From positions 81,519,095-81,583,094 of the forward strand of contig OY804579.1 of NCBI GenBank assembly GCA_963680875.1: a stretch of DNA of 64,000 nucleotides, given 5' to 3'. A model generated the notes under the pieces. That model was not told the DNA's origin and ran no database searches. It saw nothing but the letters and a program-made list of their open reading frames with translations. Shown here in pieces: positions 10,875 to 21,969 of the stretch (position 1 is the stretch's first letter; each line of letters begins with the position of its first letter). Source of the stretch: Bathymodiolus brooksi (lineage: Eukaryota > Mollusca > Bivalvia > Mytilida > Modiolidae). A program made the position numbers and the translations under genes.

Positions 10875-12159
10875 CTTGGGAAAATAATAACATAGACTTT
10901 ATCAGTATGGCATAGTTTCCGTTTATTCAATTAGATAAAAATAGGGGGGGGGGGGTGTAGAGACAGAATGTTGACAAGGGCAACATTTGATCTGACCAAC
11001 AAGTGACGGGGACAAAATAATTATTTATATAATCAAGCAATAGTCGGCCTTGTTAAATATCTTAGCCATAAAGATGATACAAATAGTATGGACTAAAATG
11101 CATTTTTAACTGCTATGAATACAGTATTGGTTTTTCACACAACATAGCTATCTCTGTGCAGGTGTATAATGACAGGGTTTTGTGAAGCGGTATTATTGAT
11201 TGACCCATCGATTTCTAATCAATGAGGGTTTAATGTACCCAAAACTACATCAGCTGATTATTGCATTTTGATAATTAATACCTTAGTTCTAATAGAAAAC
11301 CAAAAAGTTCAAAATATTCAAAAAATATTTCGACAATACATGTTTCCTGGTGTAAACTTATAAGGTGTAGGTAAATACAGTACCAACCTGTGGAAATTAA
11401 TTGGCAGTCTTTATCAAGTACACGTCGCCATAGTAACATACCTAAAGCGTGTTCATAGACCATGATTGTATAGATAGATGTTGATATCCAACTACCGTAC
11501 TATCGCTGATGTTGATAACCAACTACCGCACTATCGCTGCTACATGTATTGTACCCAAAAAACAAGTGCCGGGTTTATATCAAGAGAGGCTCTAGACATC
11601 TCCACTTGTGAAACACCTCTCAATCCCCCACTCTCATGACTGCAAAGATTGCATAGAGACTGTAGTGCACTACGAGATCATATGTAACAAATGCCTATGA
11701 CAGTATCAAAAATATTATACACTTTTACCGGAGGCTACCTAGATTTTGAGGTCCTTGAGCTTAGTCTGCCAGGTCTATTTGTATGTCTGGCATTGCAAGC
11801 AACAATACATCTGAGAGTCTTAAAAAAATATGATTCACAAATTGTATATTAATATTTCATATTTCAATTATTTTTTTAAAGAAATATTAACATGCTCCTG
11901 TTTTTATTGTAGTTTTTTGTGTTATTTTGATGTTTTTATTTCTCATGTAATATTTATCTTCATGGAAAAATAAATAATGACCATAAAAATGAGCCCAGTC
12001 GTTTACATTCACCCACGAAGCATTCCATGCCGTAACATTTTGGTCTAGTTGTAGTTCTGGAATCTTATTCTGTTCTACTTCACTCTTGGTCGGGACGTCA
12101 CAATGTTCTTTTATCTCGTTCCATGAAGCTTAAATATATCAACATATATTATATATTAA

Positions 12160-12545
12160 ATTAATTAAGAAGTGTTTGAAGATAGCAAAGGGGTAATAAG
12201 AATCCGTAAATCGTCGAAGAACAGACAACACAATGGCCAAAAGAAAAAGGACAAACAACGATCTACATGACACACACATAAAACTAAAGATCGAGTAACA
12301 CAAACCCCACTAAAAACCATGGGTGAACTCGGGTGCTCCGGAAGATTGAGTAGTGACACCCGTCGTGTTAATCTAGTTACAAACGCCGTGCTAAGTCATG
12401 AATAAGGAAGTGTTTACGACAAGTGTAATATATCGGTGGTCATTTGTGACACAGATATTCCATAACGGTCCACCAAGTCATGGTGGCGACCGTAAAACTT
12501 TGATGACATTTACTTAACCAAGGGGAACGTTATTTAAAAGTATAA
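12160..12545 (-). mobile_element. RT-element C-terminal and 3' fragment, antisense
   Basis: Complement of the 3' region ('ccatgggtgaactcgggtgc', 'gacacccgtcgtgttaatct') running into complement of RT C-terminal coding ('caccaagtcatggtggcgac', 'gacatttacttaaccaagg'). Orthologue 40,310-40,680. A second related piece, 'ggcaacacggaccacaccaa', lies at about 12,705-12,840. Confidence 0.6.
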
Positions 12546-13301
12546 ATGTTATGTGTTTTCACTGAATTTGTCCTCAATGTTGTTTGTAGATTATATAATT
12601 GTACTTCCCTTTGTATTTACAAATGATATTGAATTGTCTTTCATTGAAAGATCATGTGCATTAAATAAAAAAAAAATGTGCTTATAATCTTGTCATATGA
12701 ATTAAAAAGATTGGCAACACGGACCACACCAAAACTAAGTCCTGGCGTTTGGTAGACAGTTCCAGTCTTTTTTGTTATAGCACGTACAATGGCCGTGGTA
12801 CTCATTGTCAAGTCCCCTAAAAATATTGTCAGCGATAGATGAAATAAAATATCCACGTAACAGGGAAACGATCCATTGCCATTTGAGAAATGGATATTTC
12901 GTAATGTTCACCCAGTTTGTGATGACTCCCTTAGACTATTTATAGCGATGACATCAACATTAGAGCAAGGTATCCTTGTTTAAGTAGCTTTTGCGTCAGC
13001 AGCTGAGCTCTGTCCAGAAAATCAGTATACTGTGCACTTAGAGGACGAGTTGTCAAATCTTATCTCTGGTTGCGCTGATGCTGCTGAAATATTGATAGTG
13101 GTGAAATGGGAAGTTGACCACAGATGCAATTATTATATGGAAAATAAAATGACATCAAAAACTTATTTGTGTGTGCTTAAAATGTTTGATGCCAAGATTT
13201 ATTTATTGCACTTACAAGTGTTCTTAATTAGTGGAGCTACAATTAAAAAAATTAACTACATTTTAATTGAAGTTTAACTAAAATTCCGTTAAACAATATA
13301 T

Positions 13302-13560
13302 GGTACATAGGTGCTACGTGAGGTGGACAAGCCTGTACAAAGTAAGGGCCATTGCGGTTTTCCCAGTTTTCAGGTTGTTGACTTATTTTGTCTGTTTGTT
13401 GACTTATGAGTTTTGCCTTTCCCCTTGGAAGATTGCTCGGTGTTCGGTAATTTTTTTATTACCCTTATGAGCAGTCTCATCCTGATATCAATTATGATAT
13501 CAGGACGAGGCTGTTCATCTCATGTGACAGCTATGTACCATGTTGTGAAATGGAATTACA
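13302..13560. mobile_element. Foldback element split by a retroelement fragment
   Basis: The palindrome CCTGATATCA ATTA TGATATCAGG is the core of a longer hairpin whose outer right arm is 'catgtgacagctatgtacca'. The left arm 'tggtacataggtgctacgtg' is separated from the core by ~135 bp (about 13,326-13,462: 'gcctgtacaaagtaagggcc', 'gattgctcggtgttcggtaa') matching the repeat at 21,115-21,245. Unit 2 has the uninterrupted hairpin at 41,660-41,765. Confidence 0.75.
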
Positions 13561-14224
13561 ATGATCTCCTCGATCACCCCTTATACTAAGGAAATATACA
13601 ATGGCGATATATAATGACATATAATTACCAGTAAAATCCATAGTGTATAAATGTATATTGAACTAGATGAAGAAATCAGAAGTTTCTTGAGAAATTATAT
13701 ATAATATTAAAAGAACATACCATTCTTGTGCCAACTATATATTGACTGCATATAAATTTCTAAACCTTTCAGGCAAGTGGGACGATTTCTAATATTATAC
13801 GGTAATATAAAGTGTCACGAGTATGTATGACAGGCAATAGTCACAAATGTGGAAATGCCAGATTTTCCAAAAAGAAAATTGGGATTTACGATGTAAATAT
13901 CTTTTATTTCGAGTGAAAACTGGGATTTCCGATCGGAAAACAAGGTATTTCACGAAACATCAAATAACTCGGAAAGTACCTGGTATTTCGTTCGGAAACC
14001 GCAATTTCTGATCGTAACGCACGATTTTCTGTAATTCAATCTTCGTTTTCTGCACTACGATTTGCGTTTTTTATTTCAGCATTATGTTTTTCGGTTCCAG
14101 TTGGCTACAATTGTCAAAATTCGACTCATTCAGTCTAAAGAATGAGACGTAAACAATGACCTTTATTTTAGGATGCAACTCACATGGCATGTAAAATAAA
14201 TTAGATAGCATCTACTGTCGAAAA

Positions 14225-14500
14225 GGGGACCGTCGTTGTCGTGATCATGTCGTAGTTGGATTTATAACTACCTTAGCAATGAGTGCCTATCTCCACTAAA
14301 GTTATGAGTTTGAACCCCTTATATGGCGAGGTGTACTCGATATAATATTATGTGATAATGTTTGTCAGTAACTTGCGACAGGTCAGTAGTTTTCTCCGGG
14401 TACTCTACTTTCCTCTACCAATAAAACTGACCGCCACGATACATAGCTGAAATATTGTTGAAAGTTGCGCTAAATACCATAAATCAACCAAACCAATCAA
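14225..14500 (+). repeat. tRNA-derived SINE
   Basis: Head 'gtcgtgatcatgtcgtagtt', 'ggatttataactacctta', B-box-like 'gttatgagtttgaacccc', tail 'aatattgttgaaagttgcgc'. In unit 2 only the first ~45 bp remain (42,445-42,488), fused to the LINE fragment. Confidence 0.85.
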
Positions 14501-14514
14501 CTATAGAAAACAAA

Positions 14515-14770
14515 TTTCGCTGATGAATGTGATATACGTTGCGTCACAGAATCCCATTTAGATGTGAATAGTAATAACGATGATCTATTACTTGAATTCT
14601 TTTCAAAAACCTTCACCTGAAAGGATCATAATAATACAGGCGGTTGTCTTCTTATTTATTTTACAGAAGATATATCTGTTGAACGTGTAACTGGCTTACA
14701 AAGCGACATCGACGATTTGGGTGAGCATGCACATTATTTGAATCCATCTAAATTTTATTTTTCCTTCCAT
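14515..14770 (+). mobile_element. LINE endonuclease N-terminal fragment
   Basis: Plus-strand reading DECDIRCVTESHLDV...ELLEFF-type, then (after a stop) KDHNNTGGCLLIYF, resembles the start of an APE-type endonuclease of non-LTR elements: TEtHld, then rkDRn.GGGvliYv. The translation contains stops. Unit 2 copy at 42,490-42,690. Confidence 0.65.
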
Positions 14771-15528
14771 TTTTTGGGTGAATATTCATCATCGATTCAT
14801 CATTAGTGCAATATATAGTAATGTCTTTTATGTACTTCTTTAAAATAACAAATTGTAATTTGAAGAAGACTTCATAAGTTTGTTTAACTTGTGTCTAATC
14901 GATTTAATTGGCAAATGAAATATGTGTAAACAAATTGAAGAACATCTTGTGGGGATTGGTAATTGATGGTGGTCGTTGAAAGAAAAAAATATCGTATCCA
15001 ACATTATCCCCTTTATATCACAACTTAAACAAAGATAGCAATCTCAATTTTTGCTCTCATCATAATTGAGGACGACACTCTACTCATTTCAGTAAAATCA
15101 ATTCATCGTAAAATTGTCTCATTTCTTTAATTGCACACTCCTTTCATTTTGGTGCAAGCACTTGTAACACACTGTAACTAGACCAACATATCTTTATGAC
15201 TGATTGGTTATTGATGGTACACAAACATAATTCAATATAGCTATACCACCTTTACACATCATTATTGATTTATTGTTCTCAAACCATGAATGATTAAAAT
15301 AAAAACTTAGATATTTAAGTTAGAACACACGACGAGTTTCTAGAATAACCTACATCGGGTACGTTCAAATTAAAAAGATTGACGCGCTAATCAATGTTAT
15401 TTCATTACACCCTTTTATTAAATAGTCATAAAATAAATATTGATGTGCATGTATGTGTTCGGAATTCGTAGTTTTTTGTAGAATATACATGTAACATTAT
15501 TTTTCGCATTGTCAAATTTATATGGTGG
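14771..15528. other. Anonymous intronic stretch
   Basis: AT-rich; I see no exon, RNA gene or recognised repeat. It is well conserved in order at 42,700-43,455 in unit 2, as expected for the segmental copy. Confidence 0.5.
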
Positions 15529-15790
15529 TGTTTTCGTGATCGTATGGTAGTTGGATTTACAACCACCTGTCCAGTCAGTACCTATCATCACTAAAATTGT
15601 GAGTTCGAGCCCCGTTCATGCCAGGTTGCACTCGATTCAACATTATGTGATAAAGTTTGTCAATGACTTGCAGCAGATCGGTGGTTTTCTCCGGTTTACT
15701 CCAACGATAAAACTGACTGCCACAATATAACTGAAATATTGTTGAAAGTGGCGTTAAATACCATATAACTCTAATCCTAACCCACATATT
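15529..15790 (+). repeat. tRNA-derived SINE
   Basis: Head 'cgtgatcgtatggtagttgg', B-box-like 'attgtgagttcgagccccg', tail 'attgttgaaagtggcgttaa' followed by CTCTAATCCTAACC. Orthologue 43,455-43,715. Confidence 0.9.
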
Positions 15791-15883
15791 ATAAAGCAGA
15801 ATTAAATGTGACATTATATACTTTATATTATTTATTATATCATCCTTATTTATATTTTGTTAATATAAATTATCGTAACTTAC

Positions 15884-15959
15884 CTTTCGTTTCGTTGAGA
15901 ACCAGTTTTGTATTTATTTCTGTACTAAAACTAATCATTAAGATCAACCATAACATCAT
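15884..15959 (-). CDS. Gene Y1 first coding exon: signal peptide
   Basis: ATG ATG TTA TGG ... gives MMLWLILMISFSTEINTK then LVLNETK, a short hydrophobic core typical of a secretory signal. Donor ACGAAAG|GTAAGT is consensus, phase 1, matching the phase-1 acceptor of WSC exon 1. The 76 bp are identical in unit 2 (43,812-43,887) although the flanks differ. A second in-frame ATG follows the first. The transcription start and promoter are not identifiable by eye. Confidence 0.75.
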
Positions 15960-16141
15960 GGATTAGAAAAAAAAGTATACAATGATTTGTAACAGGGAAA
16001 GTTAATTTTTATTTTCTAAAAATTATTGCGGATGTTATTATATAATAATCACATAATACTATTTTAAACTTTGCTTCTTAAAGTCATTCAACGCATATCA
16101 CAACAATAATCTAATATCAAATACATTTAACATGTCAATCC
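15960..16141. other. Upstream flank of gene Y1
   Basis: Sequence upstream of the signal-peptide exon, largely shared with 43,888-44,040. No TATA box or other promoter element could be assigned with confidence. Confidence 0.35.
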
Positions 16142-17310
16142 TCATTCATTCATTTCTTTATTTCGTTGTCGTATTGAATTATTTCAAAATACAAATCAAG
16201 GTTAAAATGTTCAATAATCATATCCCACCAAGTTTTCTGTAGGAATTGGGTACCAGGACAACTACAACAGGCATGAACAAATATGTCAGAAAACTGTCTG
16301 TTGCATAGACACATATGCCTTTCGTGTTATTTGGAATGTCAGTCATAAGTTTCACAATAAAAAAAAATAATTTTTAATATCCTTGAAGATTTCGCATATT
16401 TCCATACATTAGCAAGTTCAACAGATATATGAATGTCTCTAATTCGAAGGAAATCATTGTCAGACGTTGTACGCAATGACCACTCGTTCTAGTGTGTTTC
16501 ATTTACAGCACCATAAACGATAGATTTCCATAACTGCTTTGGAGAGAAAATCCCTTGGAGTAAGTATTCTACTAGATAGTCACTCAGTTCATAGCGGTAT
16601 AAGATTCCAATGATATCTGGAATAAATCCGAAATGTTTTCGAGAGTTGTCAGCAAAATACGAGAACAACCTGGTCATAAATATTCTTTTTGTTATGAAAT
16701 TATCATCTAGAGAACATAGTTTCTGTAAAAATAACAGTTTTCTAGTGTCAATGTAGGATAACATAGGATGGATTCCAAGTAAGCTTTGACACATGTCAGA
16801 TCTTGTACGAAGTTTTAGATTTTGAATTCTTTTTACAATGAAATGTTGGAATGTATTAAGGTTCGTTAGGTCTACTGATTTAAAATGGTTCCACATTTAA
16901 CAGCGCATAAGACAGTGGGTAAGACGACAGCTTTATATAATTTGACTAACACACATGGTTTTGTTGAGTTAGACATGATACCATTAATGGCAAAAAAGGC
17001 ATTTCGACCTTTTCTACAAGCATTAGTTTTTCGTTCTGTAGCTTTAAGACGAGAGTTCATTTCTATACCCAGATGACAACAGTTATCTGATGATGGTATT
17101 TTATCGTCGCCTATATGCCAATTATATATCAGGTTTTTCTCTCGTGGGTTTAGTGAGAACTGTAATATGTACGATTTTTTTGCATTAAAGAGGAAATACC
17201 ATTTCCGTGAATATTCATTACAAACATCGAGTATACATTGTAGTGTTTTCGGTGACGTACTAATACATGACATATCATCAGCAAGTGAAGGGACACAGGC
17301 ATTAAATATT
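16142..17310 (-). mobile_element. LINE 3' half (RT C-terminal region), 5'-truncated
   Basis: On the minus strand, from ~17,300 down: VPSLADDMSC (the A-D-D of the RT palm), an asparagine/lysine-rich thumb region (FLFNAKKSYILQFSLNPREK), then the C-terminal region with frameshifts, including a CNRQ...H.C.C-type zinc-knuckle-like stretch near 16,265-16,310. The 3' end abuts 'attcattcattcattt', so the element tail is (AATG)n. Clade not assigned. Compared with unit 2 it lacks ~445 bp near its 3' end. Confidence 0.8.
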
Positions 17311-17540
17311 TATGTAAATCGATTGATTGATTGAAGGATTGGTGTTTAGCGCTAACTTTATCAAAATTTCAGCTAAATGGATTTTTCAGACGACTATTTA
17401 ATATAGAAAGGGTCACTAATGTGGTGATATTATATCATATTCACGTATAATTAAACTGAAAATAATAGCTGAAGGATACAATGTAATTTTGTTTTTGCAG
17501 TTTTGAAAAAAGAGGGTGGGGCTGTCCTGTCCTCGAGTAC
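17311..17540. other. Degenerate SINE tail and flank
   Basis: GATT repeats lead into 'ggtgtttagcgctaacttta', a diverged SINE tail (17,336-17,390). The remainder is the intron-side flank of the candidate signal exon. No gene seen. Confidence 0.4.
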
Positions 17541-17611
17541 CTGTGGATACATATTGCTTTGCTACTCGTATAGAGGTTAAGAATAGCAAAGAGCATACTG
17601 AGAACTGACAT
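17541..17611 (-). CDS. Candidate signal-peptide exon (alternative first exon or separate gene)
   Basis: ATG TCA GTT CTC ... reads MSVLSMLFAILNLYTSSKAI then CIHR, signal-peptide-like, and runs to a possible donor CACAG|GTACTC (phase 2). It is open and nearly identical at 45,893-45,963. It lies between gene X and the gene Y signal exon on the same strand. Phase 2 does not fit the phase-1 WSC acceptor, so a link to gene Y is unsupported. Confidence 0.3.
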
Positions 17612-17714
17612 GTTATATGAACAAATTTCACACTAATTATATATACGTAGGTTTAATGAGATGTGAAAGTACATCTATGTATTAAATTACAAACATTAAA
17701 AGGGGGAGTAATGC

Positions 17715-17978
17715 TTTTGGTTATGGTGTTTAATGCCACTTTCAACAATATTACATTTATATCGTGGCGGTCAGTCTTATTGGTGGAGGAAACCGGAGTA
17801 CCCGGAGAAAAACACCGACCTGCCGCAAGTCACTGACAAACTTTATCACAAAATGTTGTATCAAGTACACCTCGCCTTAGCGGGAATCGAACTCACAACG
17901 TTAGTGGTGGTACGAACTAATTACATAAGTAGCTCTAAAATCCAACAAACATACGCTCATGACCACGACGGCCCCTAA
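17715..17978 (-). repeat. SINE, antisense, nearly full length
   Basis: Runs from 'tggtgtttaatgccactttc' through 'cggagtacccggagaaaaac' and 'cgggaatcgaactcacaacg' to the GACCACGACGGCCCC end. An A-rich run follows. Orthologue 46,075-46,345. Confidence 0.9.
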
Positions 17979-18776
17979 AAACAAAAACAAACAACCATAC
18001 CTCCAAAAAAAACAACAACAAAAAAACGAAGAAAAGCATTGATTTTAAGTACTCTACACAGTAATATCCTTTAGTAAAATTATTATTTTACATGATTAGA
18101 TATCGAATGGTTTATAAAGGAATTCATTCTTTCAATAAAATAAGTGAAAATATTTTCAATGTGTGCTCTGAATCATAATATATGTGACACGACGGATGCC
18201 ATTAGTTGTCATGATCCAGTTTGAGAGTAGTATGTCACAACTTACTCGTTTTTCTTATAACTCAGAGTACAATGACATAGCTTACTCATAATATGCTATA
18301 TTCCACAGTAGATTGGTCTGGCATATACTCGGTTCTGCTATCAGCATTGTTACCTCTTTTTTTTTATTTTTTTTTACTCATTCCTTAAAATTCAACTTTG
18401 TTGCAATAACTATTTATCACTTGGTTGTGCTGATGCAAAGTTAGAAAATGTTATATAAAGTCCGTTTGACTTCTATAAATCTTCAGATTTTAAAAAAAAA
18501 AATCCAGTTTTCAAATCAACAATTTTTCGCCCTAGATGTTTGCTAATATATGATATATACGAACTCTGACAATTAATTTCAAAATTTTTGGTCCATTATT
18601 AAAAAGATGACCCATTAGGTCTCTATGTTAACTATATTTACTAATGTGTAAAAATCTGGTCATAGTTCGTGGTAGTAGTGCTACTATCAAGAGGGATCGT
18701 TTATAAGAAATCTATCTAATGAGACCAGTCAATCTAAAAATTTACATTTCTTTAAAAAACAAATATGATAACCATG
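17979..18776. other. 3' flank of gene X (unit 1)
   Basis: A- and T-rich tracts (about 18,005-18,035 and 18,355-18,375) and anonymous AT-rich sequence. By position it should include the 3' untranslated region of gene X. No poly(A) signal assigned with confidence. Confidence 0.4.
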
Positions 18777-19063
18777 TCAAAGATTGCCAAGGAGATGGTT
18801 TGTTAGTTGCGTGGTAAAATATCCAGTAATATAATAAATAACAGACACAAGAAGGATAACTCCAGTTATACCGATAGATACAGAAGACGGTCGATTGTCA
18901 GTCGCACTAGTTTTAGTTCGCAAGAATGACGACGTATTTCGATGATCGATACTAAGTATATAATGAAGGTCGTTTAATCTGTCTTGGAGTTCTTTTTGGC
19001 TCATAACAGTCGACGAATTGGTACATATACATTTGGAATACTCTATAGATTGTACACTAACAC
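18777..19063 (-). CDS. Gene X last exon: stalk and transmembrane segment (unit 1)
   Basis: Acceptor taccttgtttctttcag before GT GTT AGT (phase 1); open to TGA. It encodes SVQSIEYSKCICTNSS, a helical KELQDRLNDLHYILSIDHRN, then TSSFLRTKTSATDNRPSSV and a membrane segment IGITGVILLVSVIYYI with a short tail. This Cys-x-Cys / 'tSs..R..tSa.d.R.S' / TM pattern resembles last exons I associate with lineage-expanded bivalve membrane proteins (from memory). The upstream exons of this gene were not found. Unit 2 carries a copy truncated before the TM. Confidence 0.6.
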
Positions 19064-19091
19064 CTGAAAGAAACAAGGTAAATATAGTTCA

Positions 19092-19400
19092 TTAAGATAA
19101 TTGTAAGACAGGTTTGAAGATATCAAAGGGGGTAGATAAAGCCGTAAATCGAAGAACAGACAATACAGTGTCCGTATTATCTACAAAATGCACAGAAAAG
19201 ATTGAGGAACAGGAACCCAATTGAAAAACACGAAGGAACTCGGACGGGTAAGCAGATCCTGCTCCACTAGTGGTACCAGATATTCCGCAACGGTTAACGT
19301 CATGGCCACGAAACGTTGGAAGTGATGTCTTCAATTTAACAGCTAAGAACCCGAGGTTAAGTAGCTTCTGTGTTAGTAACAGTTTTCTATGAAGCAAATT
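19092..19400 (-). mobile_element. RT-element fragment, antisense (C-terminus plus 3' region)
   Basis: Minus-strand reading LHRKLLLTQKLLNLGFLAVK then LKTSLPTFRGHDVNRCGIS is the RT C-terminal segment, continuing into the complement of the 3' region ('gtaccagatattccgcaacg', 'tgctccactagtggtacc'). It directly follows (5' of) the gene X acceptor, so it lies in the gene X intron. Orthologue 47,455-47,765. Confidence 0.7.
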
Positions 19401-19439
19401 ACACTTGAAAAATAGTTTAAAAATAAAAACATAGAAGTT

Positions 19440-19690
19440 AACGGGTTTGTAACTAGATTAACACGACGGGTGCCACTAGTGGAGCAGGAACTGCTTACCC
19501 TTCCGGAGTACCTGAGTTAACGCCCGATTTTTAATGGGGTTCGTGTTACACGATCTTTTATTTTATATGTATGTTTTGTAGATCATTGTTTGTCCTTTTG
19601 TACATGTTCTCTCCATTGTGTTATCTGTTCGATATACGGATTCTGATTGCCCCTTTGGTATCTTCAAACATTTCTTTGATTTAGTGTAAC
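19440..19690 (+). mobile_element. RT-element 3' region, sense
   Basis: 'gtaactagattaacacgacg', 'gtgccactagtggagcagga', 'gttcgtgttacacgatcttt', 'ctgattgcccctttggtatc'. With the antisense copy at 19,092-19,400 it forms an inverted pair separated by ~40-50 bp. Orthologue 47,805-48,075. Confidence 0.75.
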
Positions 19691-19735
19691 TGATGCGTTT
19701 CTGGAATAGCCTTAATCATGTACATTCATAGTCAA

Positions 19736-19846
19736 CTAATGAATGAGTTTTAAACAGCATTGACAGGCAAATACTATCAACTTGAACGAAATAATAAACA
19801 GGAAAATAATCAAAATAAGCAAATTGTAATTTCTTCCATCCATCAT
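19736..19846 (-). CDS. Short hydrophobic ORF, possible signal exon of gene X
   Basis: MMDGRNYNLLILIIFLFIIS then FK..., a signal-anchor-like 36-residue frame conserved with two changes at 48,383-48,493. A possible donor is ATA|GTATTT (phase 0), which does not fit the phase-1 acceptor of the gene X exon. Chance cannot be excluded. Confidence 0.25.
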   Translation of the reverse strand: MMDGRNYNLLILIIFLFIISFKLIVFACQCCLKLIH

Positions 19847-20955
19847 TTGCATATACAACTGCTAGAACAGAGAATAATTGTACATTTCAGCTATTTCCTA
19901 CCATGAGACACGAAAAAAAAGTTTGTTTTCGGTGAAAATGTACATTGGTCCGAACACACATTATGTACTGTGAACTATGAAGTTGTTTAAAAAGTTATCA
20001 TCATGAATACATGATACGACTGAAAATTGCTCACTTGACACAAGGACATATACACAGCCACTACTTGACATTAAACAAAATTTACAATTCATTGATAAAT
20101 TCCTAATAGATGAAAAAATCCGTCTTTGTTATATTGTTGATGCCAGCAACCATAATATGTAGATAGCTATAGACCATAGAATTACGGATGTCACCCGTTT
20201 GTAAACTTGAAGAATTCCAACTCTAACAGAGGTAAGGCCATTTAATAAAAGAAAACTAGATATTAAAAAAAATTTACGACCGATTACTGGACAATTGAAC
20301 TAAAAGGTATACATTTTATTTAGTTGGTAAGCTTCTGACATTTTTTTGTGATGTCCAACGATGCAACTGCCAAGTTTTCTTTTTATTAAATATGCTAATT
20401 ATTCTGTGCGAACCTGCAATGTAATGGTCGCTCCACAATGGAAGTCGAATATATCTGGGGACGTCACAATAGTATGGTTTAGTGAAGTATGATCGTGTGC
20501 TCTCCAATAGATTATACGGCGGAGACACTATTAGGTAGGCCTCCATCCATAAATACTGCGAAGGTCAAGCGAACACCGTACACGAAAAAATGAACCGATT
20601 TGTTTACATTTTTGCCGAAAAATGCATAAGAAGCCTTCTCTTTATTATATAAGAGTGACACTAATTTTTCCATATTGACCCTACATTTTATTCATTGAAC
20701 GTCTAGTGCCTGTGGTCTGGTCGAATTTGGCGTTCAAAGGTCACTTCATGTGAGAAACAGGCTACTGGACCAGGGCTATAAAAAGATTCGCCTTATTCGA
20801 TCTCTTATAAAGTTTATATTTCGATACCAAGATCTTGTCGAAATATATTCCGTCTCTGCAGAAAAGATTATAAACGATGGATTTTCACATAGTGAAAATG
20901 TATAAAGATATTTTTCTATCAATGTGTGACATAAAAGTGTCTCTGACATTTACTT
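19847..20955. other. Anonymous segment with one conserved open frame
   Basis: Mostly AT-rich with no recognised gene. A minus-strand frame at 20,316-20,546 (containing YYCDVPRYIRLPLWSDH) is kept with substitutions at 48,990-49,229. I do not recognise it, and it has no clear splice context. It may be transposon-derived. Confidence 0.3.
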
Positions 20956-20959
20956 CCCT

Positions 20960-21250
20960 GAGTTTGGTGCTGTTTTGACAACTGTTGTTCCTGTTTTGCT
21001 CAAGTATTGTTATAAATACTGTTATAGTGACAGCCGGAAACTTTGAGCCGTAATGAAAGCGGGAGGTTTGGCGCTTTAAAATCTGATTCAACCCACCATT
21101 TCTTTTGAAATGCCTGTACCAAGTCAGGGTTATTACGGTTTTCACAGTTTTCGGTTGTTGACTGACTTTGTCTGTTTATATAATTATGAGTTTTGACTTT
21201 CCCTTTGTAAGATTGCTCGGAGTTCGGTAATTTTGTTATTACCCTTATTC
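20960..21250 (+). repeat. Dispersed retroelement 3'-type repeat
   Basis: Includes 'gacagccggaaactttgagc', 'gaaagcgggaggtttggcgc', 'atgcctgtaccaagtcaggg' and 'gattgctcggagttcggtaa'. Copies at 48,110-48,355 and 49,630-49,905; a short piece at 13,326-13,462. Confidence 0.75.
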
Positions 21251-21800
21251 CTGTTTACATCAGAAACGACAGGTTACTTAATTGTTCTAGAGCCATTCAC
21301 TATGCCCACGCGATACGAATCAAAATTTAATAATGTATTAATAATGAGAGATATTGCCAAATACTTCAAAGGCAATGAAGTCTTTAATATTCGATTCCTT
21401 TTCCAAGTAAAAAATTACCGGAAGTTGCAAAACTAAAGTCGAAGTACTGTGACCGAATAGTCACGAAGTAGATTACGCAGTATGAAATCGATAGTAATAC
21501 CCATCTTCACGGGGAAACAGCCATCTGCACAGTGGTCATGTTTCCAATTTTGACATTTCTATTTCCTAACCAGGGACATACAATCATTACGTATAGAATC
21601 GAATATGTGTTATTCCCCATGGACTGCATTGATATCAATTTCTCTGTCATCATTTCATCAGATATCTACGACTGGGTCAATACCTCTGCTGGTGGAGTAT
21701 TAGTCCCCGAGAGTATCATCCGCCCAGTAGTCAGTGCTTCGGCACTGACATGGTTTATTAGATATATTTATTACTGAAAGTTACAGTTCCTAAATAATGT
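21251..21800. other. Conserved segment of unknown nature
   Basis: Open on the plus strand in parts (21,233-21,436; 21,532-21,777) and matched in unit 2 at 49,893-50,437 with few changes. On the minus strand of unit 2, a frame of 89 codons covers 50,044-50,313, but unit 1 has a stop in it. Neither strand gives a recognised protein. Probably part of a dispersed element. Confidence 0.3.
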
Positions 21801-21804
21801 GATT

Positions 21805-21965
21805 ATTAATAAAACTAAGGTTCTCCTCCCTCAGGCATACGTGACCTTAGCCGATTATTATTTGGCTTTCCAATCTTTCGATTTTGTCCGTACCTGATGA
21901 AGGTTATTCCAGAAACGTGTTGTGGGCACTAAATTTGATATCTACGTTTTAATAATTCAGATTTA
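21805..21965 (+). repeat. Dispersed element with CTGATGA...GAAA motif (single copy)
   Basis: 'ggttctcctccctcaggcat', 'ttggctttccaatctttcga', 'cgtacctgatgaaggttatt', 'ccagaaacgtg', 'gatatctacgttttaata'. Same element as at 7080-7390, without tandem expansion. Orthologue 50,470-50,615. Confidence 0.7.
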
Positions 21966-21969
21966 TTTA

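Larger units (their letters stand above)
10875..15883. other. First intron of gene Y1
   Basis: About 5 kb without a recognised exon. Contents: a G run (10,946-10,956); anonymous sequence at 10,990-11,460; a short tandem 'gttgatatccaactaccg' unit (11,478-11,545, expanded in unit 2); a dispersed-looking segment at 11,575-11,830; RT-element 3' fragments; a foldback; two SINEs; a LINE endonuclease fragment. A splice-site-bounded 62-bp stretch near 11,388-11,450, conserved in unit 2, is too short to support as an exon. Confidence 0.5.

Noticed and set aside
11388..11450. Short splice-bounded exon (xMLLWRRVLDKDCQLIST) on the minus strand
   Set aside because: Only ~62 bp, no domain, and it would fall between the signal exon and WSC exon 1, whose phases already join; kept out of the model.
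20316..20546. Coding exon with YYCDVPRYIRLPLWSDH
   Set aside because: Conserved between units but no splice context, no recognised family and many substitutions; may be transposon-derived.
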